Source: Chersky-840 sp963838775 (lineage in GTDB: Bacteria > Actinomycetota > Acidimicrobiia > Acidimicrobiales > UBA8190). Taken from it: a stretch of DNA of 64,000 nt. Each line of letters begins with the position of its first letter. Position 1 is the stretch's first letter. The notes beneath the pieces were generated by a model. The model saw only the letters and a program-made list of their open reading frames with translations. It made no database searches and was not told the DNA's origin. Position numbers and translations under genes: made by a program. Shown piece after piece: positions 8,998-17,523 of this stretch. Where the stretch lies: positions 6,245 to 70,244 of the forward strand of contig CAWISP010000038.1 in NCBI GenBank assembly GCA_963838775.1, written 5' to 3'.

Positions 8998-9236
8998 CGA
9001 GTCGGCGTCGGGTTCGGAGCCCTCGGTGTCGGCGCCCTCCCCCTCGGGTTCGGGGCGGGCGTGGCGGCGCGCGCAGCACGAGACGAAGTCGAACCACCCA
9101 GCCCGGCCCCCACGGTCACCACGCCGTCGACGTTACCCGGGGCCGATTCGGGCCCGCATTTCTCGTTCTCATTGTTTTGGCGTCTCCGCGGGCTTCCTCG
9201 GGGCGTCTCGGCGCCGTTGGACGGCCTCGGTCTGAA

Positions 9237-10007
9237 TCAGATCAGCCCCAGTCGGCGCGAGCACGCCGGCCACTGGCCCCAACCGCTCCTGGCCTGGAGC
9301 TTCTGCGCAGCTTGGTCCTGGACGGCCGGGGTGGCGGCCGACGGCAGGCCCGCATAGCCCAGTCCGTGCCACGTCCCCGCCGAGAACTGGTAGGCGCCGT
9401 AGTAACCGTTGCCCGTGTCGTCGGCGTAGTTGCCGCCCGACTCGCACTGTCGCAACAACGCCCACACCCCACCACTGGCCGCAGTCGTGGCCGGCGCCAC
9501 GGGCCGGACCGGGGTGGCGGCGGGGTGGGACGCGGCGGCCGCCGGCGCGGGAGCCGGGACCGGCTTCGGGGCCGGAGCCGGGGCCGGTGCCGGTGCCGAG
9601 GGCGGCGGCGGTGCGTGGGCCTGTTGGTAGGCGGTCCAGGCGGCGAGCATCGTCACGAAGCGCGTCCCGGCGGGACGCAACAGCCCGATGTGGGTGTCCT
9701 CTCCCTCGGCCGACGACACCGGGGAGGACGGCGAGGGATTCGGCGCCGACACCAGGTGGATGGTGCCCAGGGTTCGATCGGTCCAGGCCAGCCGCAGCAG
9801 GCCGATGGGGGACTCCTCGCCGAGGGCGAGGGCGGTGGGCTCGTGATCGGCGGTCAAGGTCGCCGATGCGAGTTGCGTGCCGGTCCCACCGAGGTGGGTA
9901 CCGGCGATCTGATGATGATGATGGTGAGGAGAACTCGGCGACGAGTGTAAAAAGCTCATGCCGAGCAGCACGGCGGGGACAACGCCAAAGAGTCGGTGAT
10001 TCCGCAT
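9237..10007 (-). CDS. Resuscitation-promoting-factor-like peptidoglycan hydrolase
   Basis: A 256-residue secreted protein whose last 80 residues form an Rpf (lysozyme-like) domain: VWALLRQCESGGNY with the catalytic Glu, then GNGYYGAYQFSAGTWHGLGY, and the Trp-Pro-Ala-Cys ending. Rpf proteins cut peptidoglycan and help actinobacteria grow or leave dormancy. The N-terminus has a signal peptide, a run of five His, then an unassigned region of about 90 residues and a Pro/Ala linker. The ATG at 10007 has AAGGAGG six bases upstream. Rpf genes are often under c-di-AMP riboswitches, but I could not identify one in the long leader. Confidence 0.85.
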   Translation of the reverse strand: MRNHRLFGVVPAVLLGMSFLHSSPSSPHHHHHQIAGTHLGGTGTQLASATLTADHEPTALALGEESPIGLLRLAWTDRTLGTIHLVSAPNPSPSSPVSSAEGEDTHIGLLRPAGTRFVTMLAAWTAYQQAHAPPPPSAPAPAPAPAPKPVPAPAPAAAASHPAATPVRPVAPATTAASGGVWALLRQCESGGNYADDTGNGYYGAYQFSAGTWHGLGYAGLPSAATPAVQDQAAQKLQARSGWGQWPACSRRLGLI

Positions 10008-10608
10008 CTTGTGCCTCCTTGAAGTTCACGGGATCCCCGTAGGGCTCCAGGTGGGCTTGGGAATGCGGGTGGCCCGTCTTGTCGTGCATTCGTCTCGCGG
10101 AGCCGGCGCCGGGAAGGGCGGGCGGCCCTGGACTGACTGGCTGTCCGAACGAGGTGCTGACGGAGCGACCCGGGGTTCTGGCGTTAGGCACTTCCTCCTC
10201 TGGATGGGCGTCGACGATCGACAGTGCAGGCAGGGTGGCGCCGGACAGCGCGAAGACCGGGACCCCGGGCGCGCGGCGGCGCAAGGGGACGAAACGGTTC
10301 CGGGGCGGTCCACATGAGCAGGGCCTCTGGGGCCCGGGCGACAGCCTCCGCTGCTGTCGCATGGACTCTGCCGATGGCTTGAGTGGGAACGAATGTAAGC
10401 GCTTGCGCGTCGGCGCACAAGCTCATCCGGGCTCCCCGGCATTCCGCGCCCGTCGGGCGATCGCCACCGTGACCAGCGGAAATCCCCTCTGAACAGGGGC
10501 TTTCGCTCCAATTTGACACGGGCGGTGGGGGTCTTGACGCCCTGTCAGATTTCTGCGGGAAATCGGGTCCGCGGCACGACGCGGACTCCTCGGTAGCGTT
10601 TCGGTCCT
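10008..10608. other. Gene-free divergent region with a LacI-type palindrome
   Basis: Six hundred bases separate rpf (leftward) from the small zinc-ribbon gene (rightward). No convincing gene is visible on either strand. The sequence tgtaagcgcttgcg at 10394-10407 contains the AAGCGCTT core of LacI-family operators. Otherwise I see GC-rich leader sequence and no structure I can name. Confidence 0.4.
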
Positions 10609-10782
10609 ATGACAGCTGCCACCCCCCGCGCGCCAGCAGGACCCTCTGTGACCGACCGGAAGGACCCCGCCGACCTGTCGACGCGGTGCATGGCGTGTGG
10701 CGAGCCGATGCGGCCCGAGCATGCGCACTACCGGTGCCCGAGCTGTGGCTGGCGCGACTCCTGCTGCGACGGCCCTTACTGA
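10609..10782 (+). CDS. Small zinc-ribbon protein, 57 residues
   Basis: A short gene starting at ATG 10609 and ending TGA 10780-10782. After about 25 low-complexity residues it has CMACGEPM, 13 residues on, CPSCGW, and then a terminal DSCCDGPY. Two CxxC knuckles at this spacing form a zinc ribbon, and the Cys-Cys-Asp-Gly-Pro-Tyr ending looks conserved from memory of similar small actinobacterial proteins. An internal GTG at codon 14 is another possible start. Possible roles include DNA, RNA or protein binding, but nothing in the sequence decides. Confidence 0.7.
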   Translation: MTAATPRAPAGPSVTDRKDPADLSTRCMACGEPMRPEHAHYRCPSCGWRDSCCDGPY

Positions 10783-10840
10783 TCCCGATCAGGGACCGAC
10801 CGCCGACCGGCGACGAATCCCGGGCGGGGACCGATCTGGG

Positions 10841-11716
10841 TCAGGGGCGGACCGGTTCGTCGTCGGGATCTCGTCCCGGCGTGACGCCGGCCACGGCGTA
10901 GAGCGCCTCGAGGGCGCTGTCGACCACGTCGTCGCTCTCGGCACCGGCCTCGCGCACCCCGACGAGGGCGGTCAGCGACGCATAGTCGCGAGCCAGGAGT
11001 CCGGCGTCGGTGTCGGGTTGCACCCGAATGCTGCTCCCCGGGGCGGTGAGATCGAGGCGAAGCGTGCCGGTCTGCCCGGGCGGGAGCGACACGTGGGGGA
11101 GCGGCGTGGTGTCGTCGCCGGTGTCGTGGACGGCGGAGCGGATGGTGCCCCCTCGCCCCAGACGGCCGTGGCGCAGGCCCCGCAGGTCGCCCAGGGCGAC
11201 ATTGGGCACGTTGAGGTTGAGCGTCGTTCCCGCCGGGGCGCTCTCGAGGACCGGCACCAGTGCGACCGCCAACGCCGAGGGCGTCTCCCAGGGGACGGGG
11301 TCGTCGCCCCAACGGATCGACACCGCTAGGCAGCGCAGCCCGAAATGGGCAGCGGTGAGCGCGGCCCCCACCGTGCCCGAGTGCATGGCGGAGCGGCCCA
11401 CGTTGATGCCGTGGTTGATCCCCGACAGCACGATGTCGGGCCGGGGGCCGAACCCGCCCACACAGGCCAGGATCACCGCCAGGGCGGGAGGGCCGTCGAT
11501 GCCGTAGGTGGGCATGTCCCCGAGGCCCTCGATGGCGTGCGCCTCGTAGTCGACGCCGGCCCGGGAGTGGACCGGGCCCACGGCCGCGCCCGACCCGCTG
11601 TAGTCGATGAGAGGGGCGACGACGACGACGTCGTGGCCCGTGGAGGCGGCGACGAGGGCCAACGCCGCGATGCCCGGGGCGCGCACGCCGTCGTCGTTGG
11701 TGACCAGGATCCGCAC
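10841..11716 (-). CDS. surE: 5'/3'-nucleotidase SurE
   Basis: A 291-residue metal-dependent phosphatase acting on nucleoside monophosphates. It starts RILVTNDDGVRAPGI with the metal-binding Asp pair, followed by a Ser at VAPLIDYSGSG and the block VLSGINHGINVG with the metal-binding Asn, all SurE hallmarks. The C-terminal third is less conserved. The GTG at 11716 has GGAGG five bases upstream, so the longer open frame to 11944 is not used. It diverges from an aldose epimerase gene with about 130 bp between them. Confidence 0.9.
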   Translation of the reverse strand: MRILVTNDDGVRAPGIAALALVAASTGHDVVVVAPLIDYSGSGAAVGPVHSRAGVDYEAHAIEGLGDMPTYGIDGPPALAVILACVGGFGPRPDIVLSGINHGINVGRSAMHSGTVGAALTAAHFGLRCLAVSIRWGDDPVPWETPSALAVALVPVLESAPAGTTLNLNVPNVALGDLRGLRHGRLGRGGTIRSAVHDTGDDTTPLPHVSLPPGQTGTLRLDLTAPGSSIRVQPDTDAGLLARDYASLTALVGVREAGAESDDVVDSALEALYAVAGVTPGRDPDDEPVRP

Positions 11717-11846
11717 AGAACCTCCGGTGGGTGGCCCACCATGCTGCGCCGACGGAGAGCTCCTGCGCCGGCGTGGGCTCGTGCGTCTACCATACGACTC
11801 CGCCCCAGACCCGTACGCCGCCGACGACCGGACACGAGCCACCCCC

Positions 11847-12779
11847 TTGCCAGTCACCGCCACCGGAACGCCGGCACCCTCGGGGGTGCAGTACGACATC
11901 GGGCACGGACGGCACCAGGTGGTCGTCACCGAAGTGGGCGCCACCCTCCGCTCCTACACCGTCGGGGGCAGGGCGGTCCTCGACGGATTCGGTGTCGACG
12001 AGATGTGCGACTCGGGCCGGGGCCAGGTGCTCGCTCCCTGGCCCAATCGCCTCGGTGACGGCCGCTACCGCTACGAAGGACGCGACGGGCGCGCCGCCCT
12101 CGACGAACCTGACCGGCACAACGCCATCCACGGTCTCGTGCGCTGGATGCCGTGGCATGTGGTGTCGCGCGCCCAGAACGTGCTCACCCTCGGCTGCTCG
12201 CTGCACCCCCAACCGGGATACCCGTGGCGGCTCGAGCTCGTCAACGAGTACCGCTTGGCTCGCGACGGTCTCACCGTGTCGACGAGTGCGACCAACCTCG
12301 ACCGCGCCCCGGCGCCCTTCGGCATCGGCTTCCACCCCTACCTGACGCTCTCGACGCCGATCGACTCGACCTCGCTGGCGATCCCGGCCCGGCGCCGGCT
12401 CGTCACCGACGAACGGGGACTGCCCACCACGACCAGCTCGGTGACCGGATCCGAGTTCGATTTCACCGCGCCCCGTTGGATCGGCGACACCGCCCTCGAC
12501 ACCGCCTTCACCGATTTCCGTCGCGACCCTGACGGGATGGCCCGCGTCGAGCTCGACAACACCGCCGGCGGCCGTGGGGTCACGGTGTGGATGGACGAGC
12601 ACTTCGGTCACGTCATGGTGTTCACCGGCGACACGCTCGAGCCTGTGAGCCGGCGCCGCACCTCGATCGCCATCGAGCCCATGTCGTGCCCGCCCGACGC
12701 GCTTCGTTCCGGGGTGGACCTCGTGCGCCTCGAGCCGGGCGGGTCGTGGGGCGGCCGCTGGGGCATCAACCCCCGCTGA
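11847..12779 (+). CDS. Aldose 1-epimerase family protein
   Basis: A 310-residue galactose-mutarotase-fold protein that interconverts sugar anomers. The family blocks VLDGFGVDEM, GQVLAPWPNRLGDGRY, NAIHGLVRW (catalytic His), FGIGFHPYLTL (second His) and a late Glu in SIAIEPMSCPPDA are all present. I chose the TTG at 11847, which puts the N-terminus where relatives begin; GTG codons at 11781 and 11886 are alternatives, and none has a strong ribosome-binding site. It converges on the GGDEF-EAL gene with only 11 bases between stops. Confidence 0.88.
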   Translation: MPVTATGTPAPSGVQYDIGHGRHQVVVTEVGATLRSYTVGGRAVLDGFGVDEMCDSGRGQVLAPWPNRLGDGRYRYEGRDGRAALDEPDRHNAIHGLVRWMPWHVVSRAQNVLTLGCSLHPQPGYPWRLELVNEYRLARDGLTVSTSATNLDRAPAPFGIGFHPYLTLSTPIDSTSLAIPARRRLVTDERGLPTTTSSVTGSEFDFTAPRWIGDTALDTAFTDFRRDPDGMARVELDNTAGGRGVTVWMDEHFGHVMVFTGDTLEPVSRRRTSIAIEPMSCPPDALRSGVDLVRLEPGGSWGGRWGINPR

Positions 12780-12790
12780 ACCGCGAGCGG

Positions 12791-15772
12791 TCAGGAGGCT
12801 GCGCCCGAGGCCGACGTCGCGCCGCTGGGGACGAAGAGATGCCCGAGGTCGTCGGGGGCGGCAGGCTTGCCGAACAGATAGCCCTGGGCGTACGGGCACC
12901 CCAGGTCGATGAGGCGGTCGCGCTGCTCCTCGCGTTCGATGCCCTCGGCCACCACGGTCAGGTCGAAGGCGGCGGCCACGTCCACGACGGCGCCGATCAC
13001 GGCGTCGTAGCGGGTCCCGAGGGCGTCGATGAACGACTTGTCGATCTTGACGACGTCGATGGGTAGACGAGCCAGGGAGTTGAGCGACGAGAACCCCGTG
13101 CCGAAGTCGTCGATGGCGATGCGAAGGCCCAGGCGTCGTAGGGCCTGAAGCCGGCGTACGGCGGCCTGGAGGTCGCGGATGAAGAAGCTCTCGGTGATCT
13201 CGAGCACGAGGCAATGCGGAGGAAGGCCGCTCTCGTCGAGCGCGGCCGCCACCTCGGCGATCATCCGGTCGTGCTCGAGCTGACGGCTCGAGACGTTCAC
13301 GCTCACCGAGAAGCCCGAGGAGTCCCCGATGGTGTTGACCCACTGCGCCGCCTGGCTACAGGCGCGCGCCAGTACCCAACGACCGATCTGCAGGATGAGC
13401 CCCGACTCTTCGGCGATGGGGATGAACTCCAGCGGGGGGACCGGTCCGCGCTCGGGGTGCTGCCAGCGCACGAGGGCCTCGACCCCCACCGTCGTGCCGG
13501 TGTCGATCGCCACCACGGGTTGGTACACGACCGAGAGCTGGTCGCCGAGCAGCGCTTGGTGCAGCGCGGACTCGATCTCGATGCGCTCGGCGGCCCGGGC
13601 GGTGAGGGTTTCGTCGAACACCTCGACCCGGGCCCGGCCACTCTGCTTGGCGTGGTACATCGCCGCGTCGGCCTGGCGGAGCACGTCCATGGGGTCGTCC
13701 CCGCGCATCCCGAAGGCGACGCCCACACTGGCGGACACGAAGCACTCGACACCCTCGAGCATGAAGGGGCGGTCGAACGCGGTGAGCAGCCGCCACGCGT
13801 AGGCGACGGCCCCTTTGCGGTCGGTGATTCCTTCGACGAGGACGGCGAACTCGTCCCCACCGAAGCGCGCCACGAGATCGTCGGCGCGCGCCGTCGCCGC
13901 GATGCGTCGGGCCACTTCGACCACCAATTCGTCGCCGGTGGTGTGACCACGGCTGTCGTTCACGTACTTGAAGTGGTCGACGTCGAGGAAGCACACCGCC
14001 AGGGGCGGTCCCGGGAGCTGGGCCCGGGCCAGGGTCTCGGCTAGTTGCTCGGCGAACAGGGCCCGGTTGGGCAGCCCGGTCAGGTGGTCGTGGGTGGCCT
14101 GGTGCTCGAGACGGCGTTCGAACTCGCGGCGCTCGGTGACGTTGCGGGCCGTGGCGGTGATCACGAGGCCCTCGGGGGTCTCGATCGGGCCCAGGACGAT
14201 CTCCATGGGGAACTCCATGCCGTCCTTGCGCACTCCCGAGACATCCGCCACGTCACCGATGACGAGTGTGCGCGGGTTGTGCATGAAATCCTCGTAATAG
14301 TCCCGCAGCACGCTCTGGACCCTCGGGGTGGTGAGCGTCTCGATACTGCGGCCCGCCAGCTCGTCGGGCGCGTACCCGAAGAGCCGGCCGACCTGGTTGT
14401 TGGCCTCGAGGATGACCCCGTCGGTGCTCATGACGATCATGGCGTCGGGGGCGGACTCGATGAGCGACCGGAAGTGCGCCGCGTCGCGTCGCTGGTGCTC
14501 GAGGCGACGCGCGCTCTCGAGACCGTGACCGGCGTGCGCAGCCAGGAGCTCGAACGCAGCGACCTCGTGGTCCTCCACGGTGCGCTGGACGCGGGTCCCG
14601 CCTACGAGGGTGGCGCTGAGCTCACCCTCCACCCACACCGGGGTGGCGATCACGGTGCGAAAGCCGTCGGCGCGCAGCTCGGGGTGGCCACCGGTCCGTT
14701 CGAGGTAGTCGTCGACGACGACGGTCCGGCGTTGCTCGGAGATGAGCCCCACCATGCCCCGGTCCGAGCTGTGGACCCCCTCCACGTAGGAGTCGGGAAG
14801 CCCCCGGGCGTGGACGACCCGGTAGGTACGGCGGTCCTCGAGGAGCTCGCACACGTTGGCGGCCTCGAACCCGAGCTCGATGACGGCGTCGACGGCCCAC
14901 GCCAGGATGGAGTCCTCGTCGAGCGAGTCCAATTGCCGACCCAGCCCGGCCACCCGGCTCCACAGGCTGGCCCGGTGCTCGTGCTCGGCGGTGGCGCGCT
15001 CGCGAAAGACGAGCTGTTGGGTGAGCTGCACCGAGATGAGGTCGGCGGCGCCGGCGGTGGCCAGGATCATGCCCACCCGGAGGACCACGGTGGCGGCCCC
15101 GATGCCCCATCCGGCGCCTCCCAGGGCGGCCAGGTAGGCCCCGACGGTCAAGACGGTCAGGGTGATGCGTCCGAGGCGCGGGTACGAAACGTTCGCCATG
15201 AACACGCACTGCAGCAGGTAGACGAGATACAGGTCGGAGTGGCCGCCGCCGGTGAGGTCGATGCCGACCGACACCAGGGCGATGTCGAACAGCGACCACG
15301 TGTAGAGGACCGGGAGCACGAGCCCGCGCTGGGTGAGGGCGTTCCACGGCAGGAGCGCGATGGGGATGGTCCCAACGACGGCGATCCCGATGAGGAAGAA
15401 GAACGGGACGCGCGAGATCGGGTAGTGCCCGGGAAGCAGCGCGTAGAGAAGCAGGACGAAGAGCACTGCCACCGTCGACGCCACGCCGATCCGCGCCGAC
15501 TGCACCCGCACCTCGTCCAGGGCTCCGAGTCGTCGTTCGGCGTCAGCCGGGGCTTGGTCGGCGCCGAACAGCGCACCCATGGCGCGCACCCGTCGGATCG
15601 CCGCGCCGACCGGGCCTGGGGGGTGAGGTGGTGCCGGGGCGGTGACGGTCGACGGCTGGGCGGGCGCGACGGTGTGCGACGTCACATTCGGTCCGTCGTC
15701 GGCTGAGCCAGAGCGGCGCTCACCGGTCAGCGACGACGGCCGCGCGATGCGGCTCGGTGCCCCCACCGTCAA
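12791..15772 (-). CDS. Membrane-bound GAF-PAS-GGDEF-EAL protein (c-di-GMP turnover)
   Basis: A 993-residue protein predicted to make and break cyclic di-GMP. In order: a Pro/Ala-rich N-terminus, about six membrane segments (residues 95-245), a GAF-like domain (275-410), a PAS domain (425-545), GGDEF (560-720) and EAL (730-985). The GGDEF site reads RFGGDEF with an inhibitory RxxD (RADD) five residues before it. The EAL site has EALVRW, the DDFGTGFSSL loop and EGIE. Both activities therefore look intact. The TTG at 15772 is the furthest start; no ribosome-binding site is clear, and a TACGAT box close upstream hints at a leaderless message. It precedes the polysaccharide region and could regulate it, which is inference. 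Confidence 0.93.
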   Translation of the reverse strand: MTVGAPSRIARPSSLTGERRSGSADDGPNVTSHTVAPAQPSTVTAPAPPHPPGPVGAAIRRVRAMGALFGADQAPADAERRLGALDEVRVQSARIGVASTVAVLFVLLLYALLPGHYPISRVPFFFLIGIAVVGTIPIALLPWNALTQRGLVLPVLYTWSLFDIALVSVGIDLTGGGHSDLYLVYLLQCVFMANVSYPRLGRITLTVLTVGAYLAALGGAGWGIGAATVVLRVGMILATAGAADLISVQLTQQLVFRERATAEHEHRASLWSRVAGLGRQLDSLDEDSILAWAVDAVIELGFEAANVCELLEDRRTYRVVHARGLPDSYVEGVHSSDRGMVGLISEQRRTVVVDDYLERTGGHPELRADGFRTVIATPVWVEGELSATLVGGTRVQRTVEDHEVAAFELLAAHAGHGLESARRLEHQRRDAAHFRSLIESAPDAMIVMSTDGVILEANNQVGRLFGYAPDELAGRSIETLTTPRVQSVLRDYYEDFMHNPRTLVIGDVADVSGVRKDGMEFPMEIVLGPIETPEGLVITATARNVTERREFERRLEHQATHDHLTGLPNRALFAEQLAETLARAQLPGPPLAVCFLDVDHFKYVNDSRGHTTGDELVVEVARRIAATARADDLVARFGGDEFAVLVEGITDRKGAVAYAWRLLTAFDRPFMLEGVECFVSASVGVAFGMRGDDPMDVLRQADAAMYHAKQSGRARVEVFDETLTARAAERIEIESALHQALLGDQLSVVYQPVVAIDTGTTVGVEALVRWQHPERGPVPPLEFIPIAEESGLILQIGRWVLARACSQAAQWVNTIGDSSGFSVSVNVSSRQLEHDRMIAEVAAALDESGLPPHCLVLEITESFFIRDLQAAVRRLQALRRLGLRIAIDDFGTGFSSLNSLARLPIDVVKIDKSFIDALGTRYDAVIGAVVDVAAAFDLTVVAEGIEREEQRDRLIDLGCPYAQGYLFGKPAAPDDLGHLFVPSGATSASGAAS

Positions 15773-15790
15773 AAATCGTAATGGTGGGCT

Positions 15791-15813
15791 CGGTTATAAC
15801 CGGGAATTACCCG
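15791..15813. promoter_or_regulatory. Two adjoining palindromes upstream of the GGDEF-EAL gene
   Basis: A perfect 12-bp palindrome (cggttataaccg, 15791-15802) is followed at once by cgggaattacccg (15801-15813). They lie 20-40 bases upstream of the predicted start of the leftward GGDEF-EAL gene, where a dimeric regulator would act. The regulator is unknown. Confidence 0.45.
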
Positions 15814-15818
15814 GGCCC

Positions 15819-15862
15819 GTTGTGCCGACGTTGTGCCGACGTTGTGCCGACGTTGTGCGCAC
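15819..15862. repeat. Four tandem 11-bp direct repeats
   Basis: The unit gttgtgccgac occurs at 15819, 15830 and 15841, and as gttgtgcgcac at 15852. The 11-bp period equals one helical turn, so bound proteins would line up on one face of the DNA, as at PhoP-type boxes. It lies about 50-90 bases upstream of the GGDEF-EAL gene. Confidence 0.6.
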
Positions 15863-16051
15863 GGATTGATCGCCGCGACCCGATGGTTCCGAGACGTTGC
15901 AGAGGTGTGGAGATGTTGTGTTGACAGTGCCCGCCGGATCTCGGGCCGCGGGCACTGTAAGGCATGGCCTACCCTGAGAAAGCCTCCATCACCAAAATCC
16001 GGGTCGCACTTCATGCGGCAGCCGTGTCACCTCGATGAGGCATCGACGACG

Positions 16052-17386
16052 TCACGATGGACATCCGAAGGTGACGTCGCATTCTGGCTTGATGGCGGCA
16101 AAGTTTCCGGCGAGCCACGGCTCGGTGGTGAGGGCAGCCTGGACCTTGCTGATGTAGGTGTTCGCCGCCGAGTCATGCCAGTTGCCGTCATACCAGGCGC
16201 CGATGCATCCCCACAGATCTCCCGCGGTGTACGAGGCGCCCAACTCCCACTGCCATCCCTCGTAGCATCCCCGGATCATCGCTCCCCAGTAGTCGGCCGC
16301 GAATGCGGTGGACTCATGGTTGAACGGGAAGGTTCCGTTCTGGTTCCCGGCCCAACTGAATCCCCACGTCGGGTTCCACCATGACATGACGCCCAGAATT
16401 GAGAATGTCTGCGGACAGAATCCCGCTCCGTCCCATTGTTGATAATTAACGCCGCTCAGGACAGCAACGTCATTGCAGTACGTGGTCGAGGCGGCACTCG
16501 ATGACGAGAAGTAATCACCGCACCCGTAGTCCGTGACGCACTGCTGATCGGGGTACGTCATGGCCTGGAACCAAGTTGATTCCACGAAGGCGTCGGCGCG
16601 GATCAGGTTGTCAGGCAGTCCCCACTTGCAGGCCGCCCACTGCAGGATCTCGTCGGTGGTGCCGGAGAACTGGCCGTCGACGCGCGGGAGAAGGTACGAG
16701 TCCCACAGCGGGTTGTAAGTGCCGAGTGTCGAGCGCGGTCGGCTTTGGAACGACTCATGTACGGCGCTCGCATTCACAAGGGTGTTGTTCGCTGCTGTCT
16801 GGCTCGGCTCGGCTCGAGGCTCCCACGCCGATCGATGCACGGCTGCGGCGCACTGGGCATCGCTGGGCAGCGTGGACCACGAGCCCACCGGCTGCAACGC
16901 GAAGTACCCCGCAGCCGAAGGTGGGCTGTCACCCTGAGGCGCCGATGTGGTGGTCGTCGTCGTCGGGTCCGTGGTGGTGGTGGCCGGAACCGTGGTGGTG
17001 GTCGGGTCGCCGACGACAGAAGTCGTCGTGGTCGTGGTCGGGTCGCCGACGCCCGAAGCGGTGGTCGTGGTGGTCGTGGGGGCCGTCGTCGTCGTCGTCG
17101 TGTGGCCCGGGCGCCGTGCTCGGACGTGGGTCGCGGTCCCCGAAGCGACGGAGGGCGCGAGGGAGTTCACGAGGGCGATGAGTACGATCAAGGCGACGGC
17201 CCCCGCGGCCAGGGCGCCCCGTCGATGGACGAGCGACGGTCGGGGGAAATACCCTTGAGCCTGAGGAAACCGGCGTTCGCCAGGGATTTTGGCACCGGGG
17301 CGACGGCGACCTCGGTGTCGCCGGTCCGGGGACGGGGGGGGATTCGGAATGCTGCCGTCTAGCACTGAGAGTGAATCGGTAATCAC
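16052..17386 (-). CDS. Exported protein with Thr-rich linker and lysozyme-like domain (putative)
   Basis: A 444-residue protein with a basic cytoplasmic N-terminus, one membrane segment near residues 58-78 (ALAAGAVALIVLIALVNSL), a linker of about 70 residues made almost only of Thr with Pro and Ala, and a Cys/Trp-rich extracellular domain of about 280 residues. In that domain LPDNLIRADAFVESTWFQAM resembles the Glu-Ser-Trp region of lytic transglycosylases, and ILGVMSWW, AADYWGAMIRGCYEG and CIGAWYDGNW follow. The fold assignment is tentative. The GTG at 17386 has a CGGAG only two bases upstream, so an internal start is possible. It diverges from the glycosidase gene at 17524, at the left edge of the polysaccharide region. 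Confidence 0.65.
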   Translation of the reverse strand: MITDSLSVLDGSIPNPPPSPDRRHRGRRRPGAKIPGERRFPQAQGYFPRPSLVHRRGALAAGAVALIVLIALVNSLAPSVASGTATHVRARRPGHTTTTTTAPTTTTTTASGVGDPTTTTTTSVVGDPTTTTVPATTTTDPTTTTTTSAPQGDSPPSAAGYFALQPVGSWSTLPSDAQCAAAVHRSAWEPRAEPSQTAANNTLVNASAVHESFQSRPRSTLGTYNPLWDSYLLPRVDGQFSGTTDEILQWAACKWGLPDNLIRADAFVESTWFQAMTYPDQQCVTDYGCGDYFSSSSAASTTYCNDVAVLSGVNYQQWDGAGFCPQTFSILGVMSWWNPTWGFSWAGNQNGTFPFNHESTAFAADYWGAMIRGCYEGWQWELGASYTAGDLWGCIGAWYDGNWHDSAANTYISKVQAALTTEPWLAGNFAAIKPECDVTFGCPS

Positions 17387-17523
17387 GCTCCGTGGCTTTA
17401 GCTATTCTCACGGGCTCCCGCTTTTGTGGTTCGTCCCGAGTGCCGGGGACGGCCGAGCGTCGGCCCCCGCCCGCCCCCTCGGGGCCGTGTGAGGACGAGT
17501 GGAACTCGGGGAGGGTTGAAGCC

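Noticed and set aside
10020..10500. A c-di-AMP (ydaO) riboswitch before the Rpf-like gene
   Set aside because: Such riboswitches are common at rpf genes, and ccggggagcccggatgag on the leader strand looked hopeful, but the other conserved blocks could not be placed. A covariance-model search would decide.
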